In this document: positions 1 to 8,715 of the stretch, in pieces
Layout of the letters: every line of letters begins with the position of its first letter
Numbering within the stretch: the first letter of the stretch is position 1
Source of the DNA: G041228335 sp964580905
Lineage (GTDB): Bacteria > Pseudomonadota > Alphaproteobacteria > Puniceispirillales > UBA1172
Direction: 5' to 3'
DNA length: 64,000 bases
Assembly (NCBI GenBank): GCA_964580905.1
Contig: CAZOLR010000008.1
Location: 1-64,000 of the forward strand
Notes under the pieces: generated by a model
Seen by the model: the letters and a program-made list of their open reading frames with translations, nothing else
Told to the model about the DNA's origin: nothing
The model's database searches: none
Translations under genes and position numbers: made by a program

Positions 1-1
1 C

Positions 2-739
2 ATCACGATTGAAGGGAATGTCGCGCCGGTCATTTCTTCTGACGCGCCGCATACGCTAGTAACCACGCCTACGCATATCGGCGGAAGGATATACCAGCCT
101 ATTGTCACGGACAGCAATTCGTTTGAGACCTTCACGCTGTCGGTTTCCGGGGTCGATGCCACCCTCTTTGAAGCCAGGGGCAGCTCCATCTGGCTGAAAC
201 CTGTTGATCAGGCATCGTTCAGCCTGCCCTCCAAGGGGTATTATGAATTCACGGTCACCGCCACCGACAAGGTGGGGCTCACGGGAACTCAGGATGTCGT
301 GCTGGGCCTCAAGGATGCTCTGGACAAGCCCAATATAGGCACAGATACACCCACCGATGCGACGGATGACTATTACGGTAATCTCGGGGCCGGTTCCGAT
401 GATATGTTCGGCCGGTTCGGGGAGGTGGATAGGTTCATCGTGGAAACCGATGAAAAGCTGCGCGCACCGGATATGGTTTTCAATGCAACGGTTACCGGCG
501 AAGACAAGATCGTGACTGATGTGGCCGATACGGTCGATACCACCACGATCACGGCGGCGAATTTCACCGAAAAGACCGGCCTCAGGTTTGAGCAGATAAC
601 CACAACCACCGTGGATGGCGATATGCATGACACCCATATCATCTGGAATGCGACCGATGAAGTGGTGATGATTGTCGACGGGCCGGTCGACGGCTTCGGT
701 GCTTATGCCTTTGATTTCACGGATTTCGAGTTCATCTGA
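2..739 (+). CDS. C-terminal part of a large cadherin-like surface or secreted protein (5' end outside window)
   Basis: The reading frame is open from base 2 to a TGA at 737-739, so only the last 245 residues are present and no start lies in the window. The first 100 or so residues are rich in Thr, Val, Ser and Asp with alternating hydrophobics, as in cadherin or Ig-like beta-sandwich repeats (for example EFTVTATDKVGLTG near the end of a repeat). The tail (residues about 110-245) is very acidic, poor in Lys, has no Cys, and ends in an aromatic motif (FDFTDFEFI). That pattern is common in giant extracellular adhesins of marine proteobacteria, where the last beta-rich segment carries a secretion signal. 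Function as an adhesin is inference. A strong terminator follows, so it is transcribed separately from cpoB. Confidence 0.7.
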   Translation: MTIEGNVAPVISSDAPHTLVTTPTHIGGRIYQPIVTDSNSFETFTLSVSGVDATLFEARGSSIWLKPVDQASFSLPSKGYYEFTVTATDKVGLTGTQDVVLGLKDALDKPNIGTDTPTDATDDYYGNLGAGSDDMFGRFGEVDRFIVETDEKLRAPDMVFNATVTGEDKIVTDVADTVDTTTITAANFTEKTGLRFEQITTTTVDGDMHDTHIIWNATDEVVMIVDGPVDGFGAYAFDFTDFEFI

Positions 740-770
740 TCCGGGCCGCAGATAAGGATTACCTGAGACA

Positions 771-802
771 ACATGGCCGCACCTCCCGCGGCCATGTTTT
801 TT
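771..802 (+). terminator. Intrinsic terminator of the cadherin-like gene
   Basis: A perfect 10-bp inverted repeat (ACATGGCCGC at 771-780, GCGGCCATGT at 788-797) with a 7-nt loop is followed by six T. It starts 31 bp after the stop codon and isolates the surface-protein gene from cpoB. Confidence 0.9.
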
Positions 803-905
803 ACGGGCAATTTTCTTTCCGGCATACCCGCCTGCCGGAAAAGTTAAATTTTTTTGCCACATTTCTGACCGAAACAGGATATAAGCTGTCCGTGAATTGT
901 TTTTG

Positions 906-2000
906 ATGATGGATAAAATGCAGATGAATTCAATTACGCTTATGGTCCGGCGGATACTCCGCTGTGGTGTGCTCGCTCTCCTGATCCTTGGTGTGGTTAC
1001 CACCGCCCGGGCGCAGAGCGTTTCTATTGAGATTTTCGCAACACGCGTTGAAGCCCTTGAAGAAGGGCTCAAAGATGTGCGCGGGGTGATTGAGGAAGAT
1101 ATGCGGGCGTTGCGGCAGGAGCTCAACGCCAATGGCTCGATTGACCCGGCGAAGATCGAAATGCTCGAAAACCAGATCGGCAAACTGGTGGACCAGATGC
1201 GGGTACTGAACAACCGGCTTGAGCGGACGCTCGAAGTCGCGAGCGATAACGAATTCCGCCTGCTCCGCATGGAAAAGAGACTGGAAAGCCTGATGCGGCT
1301 CGGGATTGAGGATGATCTGGCCGCAGCAACCACCCCTTCCGGAAGCGGGGCTGGTGACGTGCCGTCATCTTCGCTGAACGCCCAGGCGGACACGTCTGCG
1401 GCCTGGACCATCGAAGCCAGCAAACTTGAAGAGAATTTGCCTGAAAACGGGCAGGGTGCCGCCGGTGTGGCTGCACCCGGGACAAGCGATAACGCCACCG
1501 CCGCCGCCACGGAAACAGCCCCGGTGAGCGAAAGAGACAGCACCGCTACCCCGGCGGAAACGCAAGTTCTTGCATCGGTGGAACCTGAACCGGTTTCGGT
1601 CTTGCCTGATGTCTCACCTGATGAGCAATATCGTTTTGCCCTCGGCAAGGCCCTGCAAAATGATCTCACCACCGCGGAAGAGGCTTTCCGCGAATTCATT
1701 GAGAAAAACGGCGAGCACAGCCGGCTTGCGGATGCGACCTTCTGGCTCGGGCGGGTGCAGTTCATGAAAGGGGCTTTTGAACAGTCCGCCATGACGTTCA
1801 CCCGCTTCAACACCAACTGGCCGACGGATTCACGCCTCGAAAAGACCACGCTCTGGATTGCTGAGGCGGTTTCCACCTTCGCTTCGAAAAACGAAGTCTG
1901 TGATCTGCTGCAATCCCTGCCGAGTCTCGTGGAAACCCCAACGGAAAGTTTCTTTGACCGTCTTGAAAAGCTCAAAACCAGCGCCGAATGCGCCGGATGA
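906..2000 (+). CDS. cpoB: Cell division coordinator CpoB (Tol-Pal system protein YbgF)
   Basis: Periplasmic protein that couples Tol-Pal driven outer-membrane constriction with septal peptidoglycan synthesis. After a signal peptide (hydrophobic core LALLILGVV, likely cleavage after ARA) comes a heptad-rich coiled coil (about residues 45-130) that fits the YbgF trimerisation domain. A low-complexity Ala/Thr/Pro/Glu linker of about 100 residues follows, then a C-terminal TPR-like domain beginning near DEQYRFALGKAL. ATGs at 906, 909, 918 and 924 are all possible starts; none has a clear ribosome-binding site, and 918 or 924 would give the most compact signal peptide. tilS starts inside its 3' end and ftsH follows, the usual alphaproteobacterial order. 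The tol-pal genes that normally precede it are not adjacent here; the upstream neighbour is the surface-protein gene. Confidence 0.88.
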   Translation: MMDKMQMNSITLMVRRILRCGVLALLILGVVTTARAQSVSIEIFATRVEALEEGLKDVRGVIEEDMRALRQELNANGSIDPAKIEMLENQIGKLVDQMRVLNNRLERTLEVASDNEFRLLRMEKRLESLMRLGIEDDLAAATTPSGSGAGDVPSSSLNAQADTSAAWTIEASKLEENLPENGQGAAGVAAPGTSDNATAAATETAPVSERDSTATPAETQVLASVEPEPVSVLPDVSPDEQYRFALGKALQNDLTTAEEAFREFIEKNGEHSRLADATFWLGRVQFMKGAFEQSAMTFTRFNTNWPTDSRLEKTTLWIAEAVSTFASKNEVCDLLQSLPSLVETPTESFFDRLEKLKTSAECAG

Positions 2001-3336
2001 CGCCATCTGTGGGCTGACCGCGCGGCTAGATGCCCTCGGGCTCAATCCCGCGCGTGACCGCATTCTGCTGGCGGTTTCAGGCGGGCCGGATTCCATGGCC
2101 ATGGCGCGGGTCGTCAAATCCTGGCATGACCAAAGCCGCGGGGCGGCATTGCCCCTCACGGCGCTGGTGGTGGATCACGGGCTCAGGCCGGATTCAGGTG
2201 AGGAGGCCGCTTCGGTCGTGCTGGCCCTGAATGGAATGGGGATCAGGGCTGAGGTGCATAAGATCACCGCGACGCCGCCCGAAGGCGGGCATCAGGCCTG
2301 GGCAAGGCAACAGCGATATCACGCGCTTGTCCGGCATGCCCTTGCGGAGGATGCCGTGATCATGACGGCGCATCACGCGGATGATCAGGCGGAAACCATG
2401 GCGATGCGGCTTGACCGGGGATCCGGCTTGCGCGGGCTCCGTGGGATCAGGCCGCTCAGCAGGATTTCCGGGTTGAGGCTTGCCCGCCCCTTTATCAATG
2501 TGCCGCGGGATGAGCTTCGCGGTGTTCTCTCCGATGGTGCCGTGCCGGTGGTGGATGATCCGTCCAACCGCAACCGCCGTTTCACCCGGGTCCGGTTTCG
2601 TCAGGATATGGCGGCGCTGGAAGATGCCGGGGCCGGTGCTCCGTCTGTCCGGCGGCTCGGCCGGCTGGCAGGACAGATTGACCATGTCTTTCAGCGTAGC
2701 CTTGACCGTGCGATTGCCGGTCGCGCGGCGGTGGACCCGGCAGGATGGGCCTGGTTTCAGCGTGATCTTCTGGATGATCTGCCGTTGCGGGCAAGCCAGG
2801 CGCTTCTGGCGCGGCTGATCCGGAAGATGGGAGCCGCCGGGGCGCCGCCACGGGAAAGCCAGCTTTCAGACCTGCGGCAGAGGCTTCTTGACGGGGGCAG
2901 CGTTACCCTTGGCGGCTGTGAATGGCGGCCGTGGGATGCGGGGCGGATCATTCTCTGGCGTGAAGCGGAAATAACATCGCATGCCATTGAAATAATTGAT
3001 ACATATCCTGATTCCGGCCATGGTATTTTCGATAAGCGATGGCATATCACCGCCCCTGTTCCGGGCCGGGTGCAGCCATTGGGGGCGAGGGGGTATGCGG
3101 CCCTCAGGCGCCTTATGCCTGATTTTGCGGGGAATGCGCGTGTCCCGGCGCGGGCTTTCTGGACCCTGCCTCTTTTTATCCCTGATCAGGGGGTGAGCCA
3201 GATTTCGGCGGATATGGGTTTACGGACCCTTGACGATCACGGTATCATTCCCCATCTGAGTAAGGACAGAAACGAATTATACGGCTTTCGGACAACCGGG
3301 CTTCGTGCATGGTTCATCGGGGGCGAAACGTGGTGA
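1954..3336 (+). CDS. tilS: tRNA(Ile)-lysidine synthase
   Basis: Converts the wobble C34 of the CAU-anticodon isoleucine tRNA to lysidine using ATP and lysine, so that it reads AUA. The N-type PP-loop motif SGGPDS lies in LLAVSGGPDSMAM close to the N-terminus. The family histidine/aspartate stretch (MTAHHADDQAET) and the RGSGLRGL segment follow. There is no ATG in frame before the PP-loop. The best start is the TTG at 1954, preceded by GGAAAG five bases upstream, which makes the gene overlap cpoB by 47 bp and suggests translational coupling. A TTG at 1963 is an alternative. The predicted 460 residues match TilS enzymes that carry the C-terminal substrate-binding domains. Confidence 0.9.
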   Translation: MTVLKSSKPAPNAPDDAICGLTARLDALGLNPARDRILLAVSGGPDSMAMARVVKSWHDQSRGAALPLTALVVDHGLRPDSGEEAASVVLALNGMGIRAEVHKITATPPEGGHQAWARQQRYHALVRHALAEDAVIMTAHHADDQAETMAMRLDRGSGLRGLRGIRPLSRISGLRLARPFINVPRDELRGVLSDGAVPVVDDPSNRNRRFTRVRFRQDMAALEDAGAGAPSVRRLGRLAGQIDHVFQRSLDRAIAGRAAVDPAGWAWFQRDLLDDLPLRASQALLARLIRKMGAAGAPPRESQLSDLRQRLLDGGSVTLGGCEWRPWDAGRIILWREAEITSHAIEIIDTYPDSGHGIFDKRWHITAPVPGRVQPLGARGYAALRRLMPDFAGNARVPARAFWTLPLFIPDQGVSQISADMGLRTLDDHGIIPHLSKDRNELYGFRTTGLRAWFIGGETW

Positions 3337-3370
3337 TGATCCCGGCAAAGACCGGAAGAAAGGCGTTCAC

Positions 3371-5290
3371 ATGAACAATATGGCCCGTAATCTGATTATC
3401 TGGATGGTTATCGGTGTGGTGCTTCTGGCTCTGTTCAACATGTTCCAGAACAACACTTCCGGACAGCGTTCATCGATTGTCGCCTATTCTGATTTTCTGG
3501 CCCAGGTGGAATCCGGTGATATGCGTGAAGTCACCATCGAAGGCAACAACCTTTATGGGGTGACGCAGAACAATATACCGGTGAATTCCTATATGCCGGA
3601 AGGCACCGATGTGGTGACCCCGCTCAAGGAAAACAATGTCCGGATCCTCGCGCGGCCGGATGAAAGCAACAGCCCGGGGCTTTTTTCCATTCTTCTCGGC
3701 TGGTTCCCGATGCTGCTCTTTATCGGGGTGTGGATTTTCTTCATGCGGCAGATGCAGGGTGGCGGCCGCAACGGCGCCATGGGTTTTGGCAAATCCCGCG
3801 CCAAGCTCCTGACCGAACACCACGGCAGGGTGACTTTTGAGGATGTGGCCGGTATCGATGAGGCGAAAACCGAGCTTGAAGAGGTTGTGGAGTTCCTCCG
3901 TGATCCTTCCCGCTTTCAGCGCCTTGGCGGCAAGATCCCGAAAGGTGTTCTTCTGGTGGGGCCTCCGGGTACGGGTAAGACTCTCCTGGCGCGTGCCATT
4001 GCGGGTGAGGCGAATGTGCCGTTCTTTACCATTTCCGGTTCCGATTTTGTTGAGATGTTCGTCGGCGTGGGCGCAAGCCGCGTACGCGATATGTTCGAGC
4101 AGGGCAAGAAAAACGCGCCATGTATCATCTTTATCGATGAAATCGATGCGGTGGGACGTCACCGCGGCGCCGGACTTGGCGGCGGCAACGATGAGCGTGA
4201 ACAGACATTGAACCAGATGCTTGTTGAAATGGACGGGTTTGAAGCCAATGAAGGGGTTATCCTGATTGCTGCCACGAACCGTCCTGATGTGCTTGATCCG
4301 GCGCTGTTGCGTCCGGGCCGGTTCGATCGCCAGGTGGTTGTGCCTAATCCTGATGTGCTGGGCCGGGAGAAGATTCTCAAGGTTCATATGCGCAAAGTGC
4401 CGCTTGCCAATGATGTCGAAGCCCGCATCATCGCCCGTGGCACGCCCGGATTTTCAGGTGCTGATCTTGCAAACCTTGTCAATGAGGCGGCGCTTCAGGC
4501 CGCCCGTAAAAACCGCCGCACCGTTTCCATGGCCGAATTCGAAGAGGCCAAGGACAAGGTCATGATGGGGGCTGAGCGGCGGTCCATGGTCATGACCGAT
4601 GAAGAGAAAAAGCTGACCGCGTATCATGAGGCCGGTCACGCGGTGGTGGCCCTGCATCAGCCTGAATCCGACCCGATACATAAAGCCACGATTATCCCGC
4701 GCGGGCGTGCGCTTGGCATGGTGATGCGCCTGCCGGAAGGTGACCGCGTTTCCATGGCCAAGGACAAGCTGTTTGCCGATCTCAGAGTCGCCTGTGGCGG
4801 CCGTATCGCCGAGGAGATGATCTTCGGCCCGGAAAAGGTTACGACGGGAGCTTCAAGCGATATCCGCATGGTTTCGGATGTGGCCCGGCGCATGGTCACC
4901 GAATGGGGTCTGTCTGAGAAACTGGGCTTCCTTGCCTATTCCGCTGACGAGCAGGAGGTCTTCCTCGGGCGTTCGGTCTCACAGCAGAAGAACATGTCCG
5001 ATGCCACGGCATCTGCCATTGACAGCGAAATCCGATCAATTGTGGACAGCTCATATAGCGATGCGGCCAAGATCCTCAAGAAGCATGCGGATCAGCTCGA
5101 ATTGCTGGCAAAAGCTCTTCTTGAATATGAAACCTTATCCGGTGATGAGATCAAGACTATCATCGAAGGCGGGACCATTGTCCGCAACACGGACGATACA
5201 CCTGAAGCGCCACGCACCAAATCCCGCACAGGTATTCCCGGTGGGGTGAGGAAACCTTCGCAGGATCAGTCGCCGGATACGTCGGCCTGA
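3371..5290 (+). CDS. ftsH: ATP-dependent zinc metalloprotease FtsH
   Basis: Inner-membrane AAA+ protease that extracts and degrades membrane proteins and unstable regulators; in proteobacteria its substrates include RpoH and LpxC, both encoded in this window. Seen: an N-terminal membrane segment (about residues 7-25), a periplasmic domain, a second membrane segment (about 103-122), Walker A GPPGTGKT (197-204), Walker B IFIDEID, the second region of homology with arginine fingers (LLRPGRFDR), and the zinc site HEAGH (419-423). The product is 639 residues, a normal length. The start at 3371 has AAGG seven bases upstream; the frame is open further upstream and overlaps tilS, but that part is not FtsH-like. 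Confidence 0.98.
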   Translation: MNNMARNLIIWMVIGVVLLALFNMFQNNTSGQRSSIVAYSDFLAQVESGDMREVTIEGNNLYGVTQNNIPVNSYMPEGTDVVTPLKENNVRILARPDESNSPGLFSILLGWFPMLLFIGVWIFFMRQMQGGGRNGAMGFGKSRAKLLTEHHGRVTFEDVAGIDEAKTELEEVVEFLRDPSRFQRLGGKIPKGVLLVGPPGTGKTLLARAIAGEANVPFFTISGSDFVEMFVGVGASRVRDMFEQGKKNAPCIIFIDEIDAVGRHRGAGLGGGNDEREQTLNQMLVEMDGFEANEGVILIAATNRPDVLDPALLRPGRFDRQVVVPNPDVLGREKILKVHMRKVPLANDVEARIIARGTPGFSGADLANLVNEAALQAARKNRRTVSMAEFEEAKDKVMMGAERRSMVMTDEEKKLTAYHEAGHAVVALHQPESDPIHKATIIPRGRALGMVMRLPEGDRVSMAKDKLFADLRVACGGRIAEEMIFGPEKVTTGASSDIRMVSDVARRMVTEWGLSEKLGFLAYSADEQEVFLGRSVSQQKNMSDATASAIDSEIRSIVDSSYSDAAKILKKHADQLELLAKALLEYETLSGDEIKTIIEGGTIVRNTDDTPEAPRTKSRTGIPGGVRKPSQDQSPDTSA

Positions 5291-5295
5291 GGCGG

Positions 5296-6426
5296 ATGTC
5301 TGTCACGCGTAAGGCGGATTTTGCCTTTCCGCCCTTCACGGATGATAAGCATCAGGGTGGCAATAGCCGCACCTGGCTTAAACCTGTTGGCATTGTTGCA
5401 AAAACCCGGGAGTGTCTGGAGGCAGGGTTTCATCCTCTTGCAGACGGGCCTTTCGCGTTCAGCCACCTTGATGTAATCCAGTCAGGGAAAGGTAGTGAGA
5501 TCACCATCACGAGAATTGAGGCCGGGCGGCTCCTGAAAGAAGCCGGGGCCGGAGGTGATGCTTCAGAAGAACAGGCTAGGGCTCAACTGCAAAAGCTGAC
5601 AGAACCTCGTGAGGATTTTGCGGGTCTTTCGATGAAAGCCTGGCATGTCATGGGTATCATCAACACAACACCTGACAGTTTTTCGGATGGTGGGGATCAT
5701 GCGGAAGCGGAGATTGCCCTTGCCTCAGCCCGTCAGATGGTGATGGACGGGGCACGTATTCTGGACGTGGGGGGTGAGTCCACCCGTCCCGGTGCCGATG
5801 AAGTCAGCCGTGATGAAGAGCGCCGCCGGATTCTGCCGGTTATCCGCACGCTTGCCGGTGAGGGGGTATGCGTTTCTGCCGATACAAGACATACAGAGAT
5901 AATGGCGGATGCGCTTGCCGCAGGTGCGCGCATTATCAACGATGTCGGCGGGCTTCGGGCAGAAGGTGCGGTTGAGCTTGTGGCCCGGAGCAATGCGCCG
6001 GCAATCCTGATGCATATGCAGGGAGAGCCCGGAACCATGCAGGCAAAGCCGCAGTACAGCTATGCCCCCACGGATATTTTCGACTGGCTGGAAGATCGCA
6101 TCAACACAGCGGTGAAGTCAGGGATACCGAAACGCAATCTGGCGGTTGATCCCGGGTTCGGATTTGGCAAGACACCCATTCATAATATGGAGATCATGGC
6201 GAACCTTTCCCTTTTCCATGGCCTCGGTGTTCCCGTCGTGCTTGGTGTCAGCCGGAAATCAACGATTGCCCATTTTTCAAATAACGAACCCGCCAAACAA
6301 AGACAGCCCGGGTCCACGGCCCTTGCGGCGCTTGCCCGGGCGCAGGGTGTCCAGATTTTCAGGGTTCATGATGTGCCGGAAACCATGCAGGCCCTCGCTA
6401 ATGCCGAGGCTATGCTGGGTATTTAG
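5296..6426 (+). CDS. folP: Dihydropteroate synthase with N-terminal extension
   Basis: Joins 6-hydroxymethyl-dihydropterin pyrophosphate and p-aminobenzoate in folate synthesis. The DHPS TIM barrel starts near residue 116, with the pterin-site signature INTTPDSFSDGG at about 122-133, then DVGGESTRPG, the second signature region around DTRH, and the C-terminal VSRKS segment. Typical DHPS enzymes have about 270-280 residues; this one has 376 because roughly 115 residues precede the barrel. That extension is ungapped and continuous with the ATG at 5296, five bases after the ftsH stop. Some alphaproteobacteria have longer folP products, so the extension is probably real. No internal start is clearly better, though an ATG at codon 113 (MKAWHVMG) could make a minimal enzyme. 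Confidence 0.93.
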   Translation: MSVTRKADFAFPPFTDDKHQGGNSRTWLKPVGIVAKTRECLEAGFHPLADGPFAFSHLDVIQSGKGSEITITRIEAGRLLKEAGAGGDASEEQARAQLQKLTEPREDFAGLSMKAWHVMGIINTTPDSFSDGGDHAEAEIALASARQMVMDGARILDVGGESTRPGADEVSRDEERRRILPVIRTLAGEGVCVSADTRHTEIMADALAAGARIINDVGGLRAEGAVELVARSNAPAILMHMQGEPGTMQAKPQYSYAPTDIFDWLEDRINTAVKSGIPKRNLAVDPGFGFGKTPIHNMEIMANLSLFHGLGVPVVLGVSRKSTIAHFSNNEPAKQRQPGSTALAALARAQGVQIFRVHDVPETMQALANAEAMLGI

Positions 6427-6498
6427 GTTTTGTGTCTGTATCAAGGCAAGGTCTTGATGTATATTGTTCAGGAATTAGGTGAAGGCTGACAGAATATC

Positions 6499-7866
6499 AT
6501 GTCACGGTTTTTTGGAACTGATGGCGTCAGGGCTCGTATCAATACAGGGCCGATGACCGCTGAAAACATCATCAGACTGGCGCTCGCTGCCGGTAAATAT
6601 TTTCGCAATGCCAACAAGGGCACAGAAAGCTCTCGACGCCCTTTGGTGGTGATAGGTAAGGACACCCGGCTTTCAGGTTATATGGTGGAGGCCGCCCTTC
6701 AGGCTGGGTTTGCCTCAATCGGCATGGATACGCGCCTGCTTGGCCCGTTGCCGACGCCGGGAGTAGCTTATCTGACACGAACTCTGCGGGCTGATCTGGG
6801 GGTTATGATTTCGGCCAGCCATAATCCGCATGAAGATAACGGTATCAAGCTTTTCGGCCCGGACGGGTTCAAGCTTCCGGATGTGGCGGAAAATGAAATC
6901 AGCGCCATCATGGGAGGCCATATTCCCCTTGCCGATGCGCTTGAGCTTGGGCGGGCCCGCCGGATGCTTGATGGCGTCAGCCGGTATATCGAGCAGGTTA
7001 AAACCGCCATTCCCCGTTCCATGCGTTTTGAAGGCCTTAAGGTTGTCGTCGATTGCGCCAATGGCGCGGCCTATCGTGCCGCACCCGATGTTCTTTTTGA
7101 GCTGGGCGCCGAAGTTATCCCGATGGGGGTGGATCCTGACGGGATCAATATCAATCTCGGATGCGGCGCTGTTCATCCGGACATTATGGCACAAGCCGTG
7201 GTCGCACATGGGGCGGATGCAGGAATTTCACTCGATGGTGATGCCGACAGACTGATCATGGCGGATGAAAAAGGCCAGATCATCGACGGAGACCAATGCC
7301 TTGCTGTCCTTGCCGATATGATGGCGTCACAAGGGGAACTGGCAGGCCGGACAGTTGTCGGCACGCTGATGACCAATCATGGACTGGGGCAATACCTGTC
7401 TTCAAAAGGGGTCAATCTGGAGCGTACCAAGGTCGGTGACCGGTATATCCTTGAAAGGATGCGTGAAGCCGGGCTTAACCTCGGGGGAGAACCTTCAGGT
7501 CATATTATCCTGACGGATCACGCGACTTCCGGGGATGGAACCATTGCGGCCCTCAAGATGCTCATGTACCTCAAGATGGGGGATGCTCCTGCCAGCGAGA
7601 GTCTGAGACGTTTCACGCCGTTGCCGCAACAGATTGTGAATGTTGAATGCGGCTCGCAGGACGCGATCCGGCAGGCGTTGAGCCATCACGATCTTGAAAA
7701 AGCGGTAGCCGATGCGGAAAACAGGCTGGGCGATGCCGGACGCATTGTCATCCGCCCTTCCGGCACCGAACCGCTTATCCGTATCATGGTCGAAGCTGAA
7801 GATCAGCAGGTGATGGAAGATACGGGGCAGACGCTCGCAGGTGTCATTTCAGAGCTGATAACCTAG
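6499..7866 (+). CDS. glmM: Phosphoglucosamine mutase
   Basis: Interconverts glucosamine-6-phosphate and glucosamine-1-phosphate, feeding UDP-GlcNAc for peptidoglycan and lipid A. Seen: the N-terminal FGTDGVR signature, the phosphoserine loop ISASHNPHEDNG with catalytic Ser107, the metal loop DGDADR (sequence SLDGDADRLIM), the sugar-binding GGEPSGH, and the C-terminal phosphate-binding RPSGTEPLIRIM. Full length at 455 residues. It ends in CTAG, whose reverse complement also ends the convergent GST gene, so the two stop codons interlock. Confidence 0.98.
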   Translation: MSRFFGTDGVRARINTGPMTAENIIRLALAAGKYFRNANKGTESSRRPLVVIGKDTRLSGYMVEAALQAGFASIGMDTRLLGPLPTPGVAYLTRTLRADLGVMISASHNPHEDNGIKLFGPDGFKLPDVAENEISAIMGGHIPLADALELGRARRMLDGVSRYIEQVKTAIPRSMRFEGLKVVVDCANGAAYRAAPDVLFELGAEVIPMGVDPDGININLGCGAVHPDIMAQAVVAHGADAGISLDGDADRLIMADEKGQIIDGDQCLAVLADMMASQGELAGRTVVGTLMTNHGLGQYLSSKGVNLERTKVGDRYILERMREAGLNLGGEPSGHIILTDHATSGDGTIAALKMLMYLKMGDAPASESLRRFTPLPQQIVNVECGSQDAIRQALSHHDLEKAVADAENRLGDAGRIVIRPSGTEPLIRIMVEAEDQQVMEDTGQTLAGVISELIT

Positions 7867-8573
7867 TTTGCCTTCCGGGCTGGCACGCTTCTGCCGAGGC
7901 CGTCAAAAAGATCGAGCATTGTTTCCATCCATGGCGAAATAACGTCATCGTCTTCGATCAACGGATAATCGGAGGATACGCGGGCCCATTGCAGGACGCC
8001 AAAAAGCAGAAAATCCGACATTGCCGGTGTTGTTCCGTTGACAAACCCGCCCGGAGCCATGGCTTTCCGGAACGGGTCAAGCTGAAGGTTGAGGAGAGGC
8101 CGCATTTCATCCCTGCCGGCACAGACTTCAGCAAGGGGCTTGCCGAACCGCGCTTCTCTTGATGAAACGAAATACGCTTTGTCCTCCCCATCAAGGAGGT
8201 CAGGAATATCCTTCACGATCATTTTTGCAAACGTGGGGAAGAGGATTGTCTGCATATACCGGTGCAGAAAACGGTAATGTGCTCTCCCGCTTTCACCGCC
8301 CGGGAAAAGAGTTGGGTCAGGTGTCAATTCTTCCAGATAGAAGACGATATCGTTTGAATCCGTGAAAACATTGCCGTCAGATGCCTTAAGGAGGGGGTAG
8401 CTTTTACCGCCCGGGGATAAAAGCCGGTCTTTTTCAGTAAATCGGCCCTGAATGATCTCAGCGTCGATACCTTTATGGGCCAGGGCCATCCGGACATGCC
8501 AGCACCAGGGGCTCAGGGCCAGACCATGGGTGGAGATCAGCTCAAAAAGCTGTGGTTTTGCCTGTGCGTTCAT
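7863..8573 (-). CDS. Glutathione S-transferase family protein
   Basis: The first 80 or so residues fit the thioredoxin-fold GST_N domain: a beta strand FELIST, then LALSPWCWHVRMALAHKGI with a Ser-Pro-Trp-Cys start to helix 1, and later a VFTDSNDIVFYLEE segment that matches the glutathione-binding S/T-x-S-x-x-I element. The rest is an alpha-helical GST_C-like domain (about residues 95-225). Residues around SPWC resemble the beta-etherase/LigE-like branch, but the substrate cannot be read from sequence. It is monocistronic, convergent with glmM (4-bp overlap) and divergent from serC. Confidence 0.75.
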   Translation of the reverse strand: MNAQAKPQLFELISTHGLALSPWCWHVRMALAHKGIDAEIIQGRFTEKDRLLSPGGKSYPLLKASDGNVFTDSNDIVFYLEELTPDPTLFPGGESGRAHYRFLHRYMQTILFPTFAKMIVKDIPDLLDGEDKAYFVSSREARFGKPLAEVCAGRDEMRPLLNLQLDPFRKAMAPGGFVNGTTPAMSDFLLFGVLQWARVSSDYPLIEDDDVISPWMETMLDLFDGLGRSVPARKAN

Positions 8574-8633
8574 TTCGGTGCCTCATGTTATTTTATCTCA
8601 AGTCTACCTGCCTTAATCAAAATAACAACAGGC

Positions 8634-8661
8634 TTGACAATACCAGGCAACCGACTAGAAC
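8634..8661 (+). promoter_or_regulatory. Candidate sigma-70 promoter of serC-serA
   Basis: TTGACA at 8634-8639, a 16-nt spacer, and TAGAAC at 8656-8661. The expected transcription start, about 8668, lies immediately before the hairpin described in the next entry, which supports the assignment. Confidence 0.5.
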
Positions 8662-8668
8662 TGTTTCC

Positions 8669-8715
8669 GGGCCGTCATCCCCCAACGGATGGCAACATAT
8701 TGAAGGATGGGGTTT
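8669..8715 (+). promoter_or_regulatory. Candidate serC leader RNA (cis-regulatory structure before serC)
   Basis: A short leader between the predicted transcription start and the serC ATG folds into a 7-bp hairpin (GTCATCC at 8674-8680, loop CCCAAC, GGATGGC at 8687-8693; one T-G pair). The 5' arm CATCC (8676-8680) can instead pair with GGATG at 8705-8709, which is the serC ribosome-binding site. The two pairings are mutually exclusive. A conserved serC leader motif is known from alphaproteobacteria upstream of serC-serA and lies close to the start codon; this element matches it in place and size. I could not compare it with the family model, and the ligand or mechanism is unknown. Confidence 0.5.

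Noticed and set aside
854..885. TTGCCA and TATAAG before cpoB as a promoter
   Set aside because: The spacer is 20 bp, too long for a standard sigma-70 promoter.
56..1975. A 639-residue open frame on the minus strand across the surface-protein and cpoB genes
   Set aside because: It lies antisense to two supported genes, crosses the terminator at 771-802, and its product is rich in Arg and Ser without domain-like features; it is a by-product of high GC.
3470..4387. A 305-residue frame on the minus strand within ftsH
   Set aside because: Entirely antisense to the AAA+ domain of ftsH, which is clearly coding.
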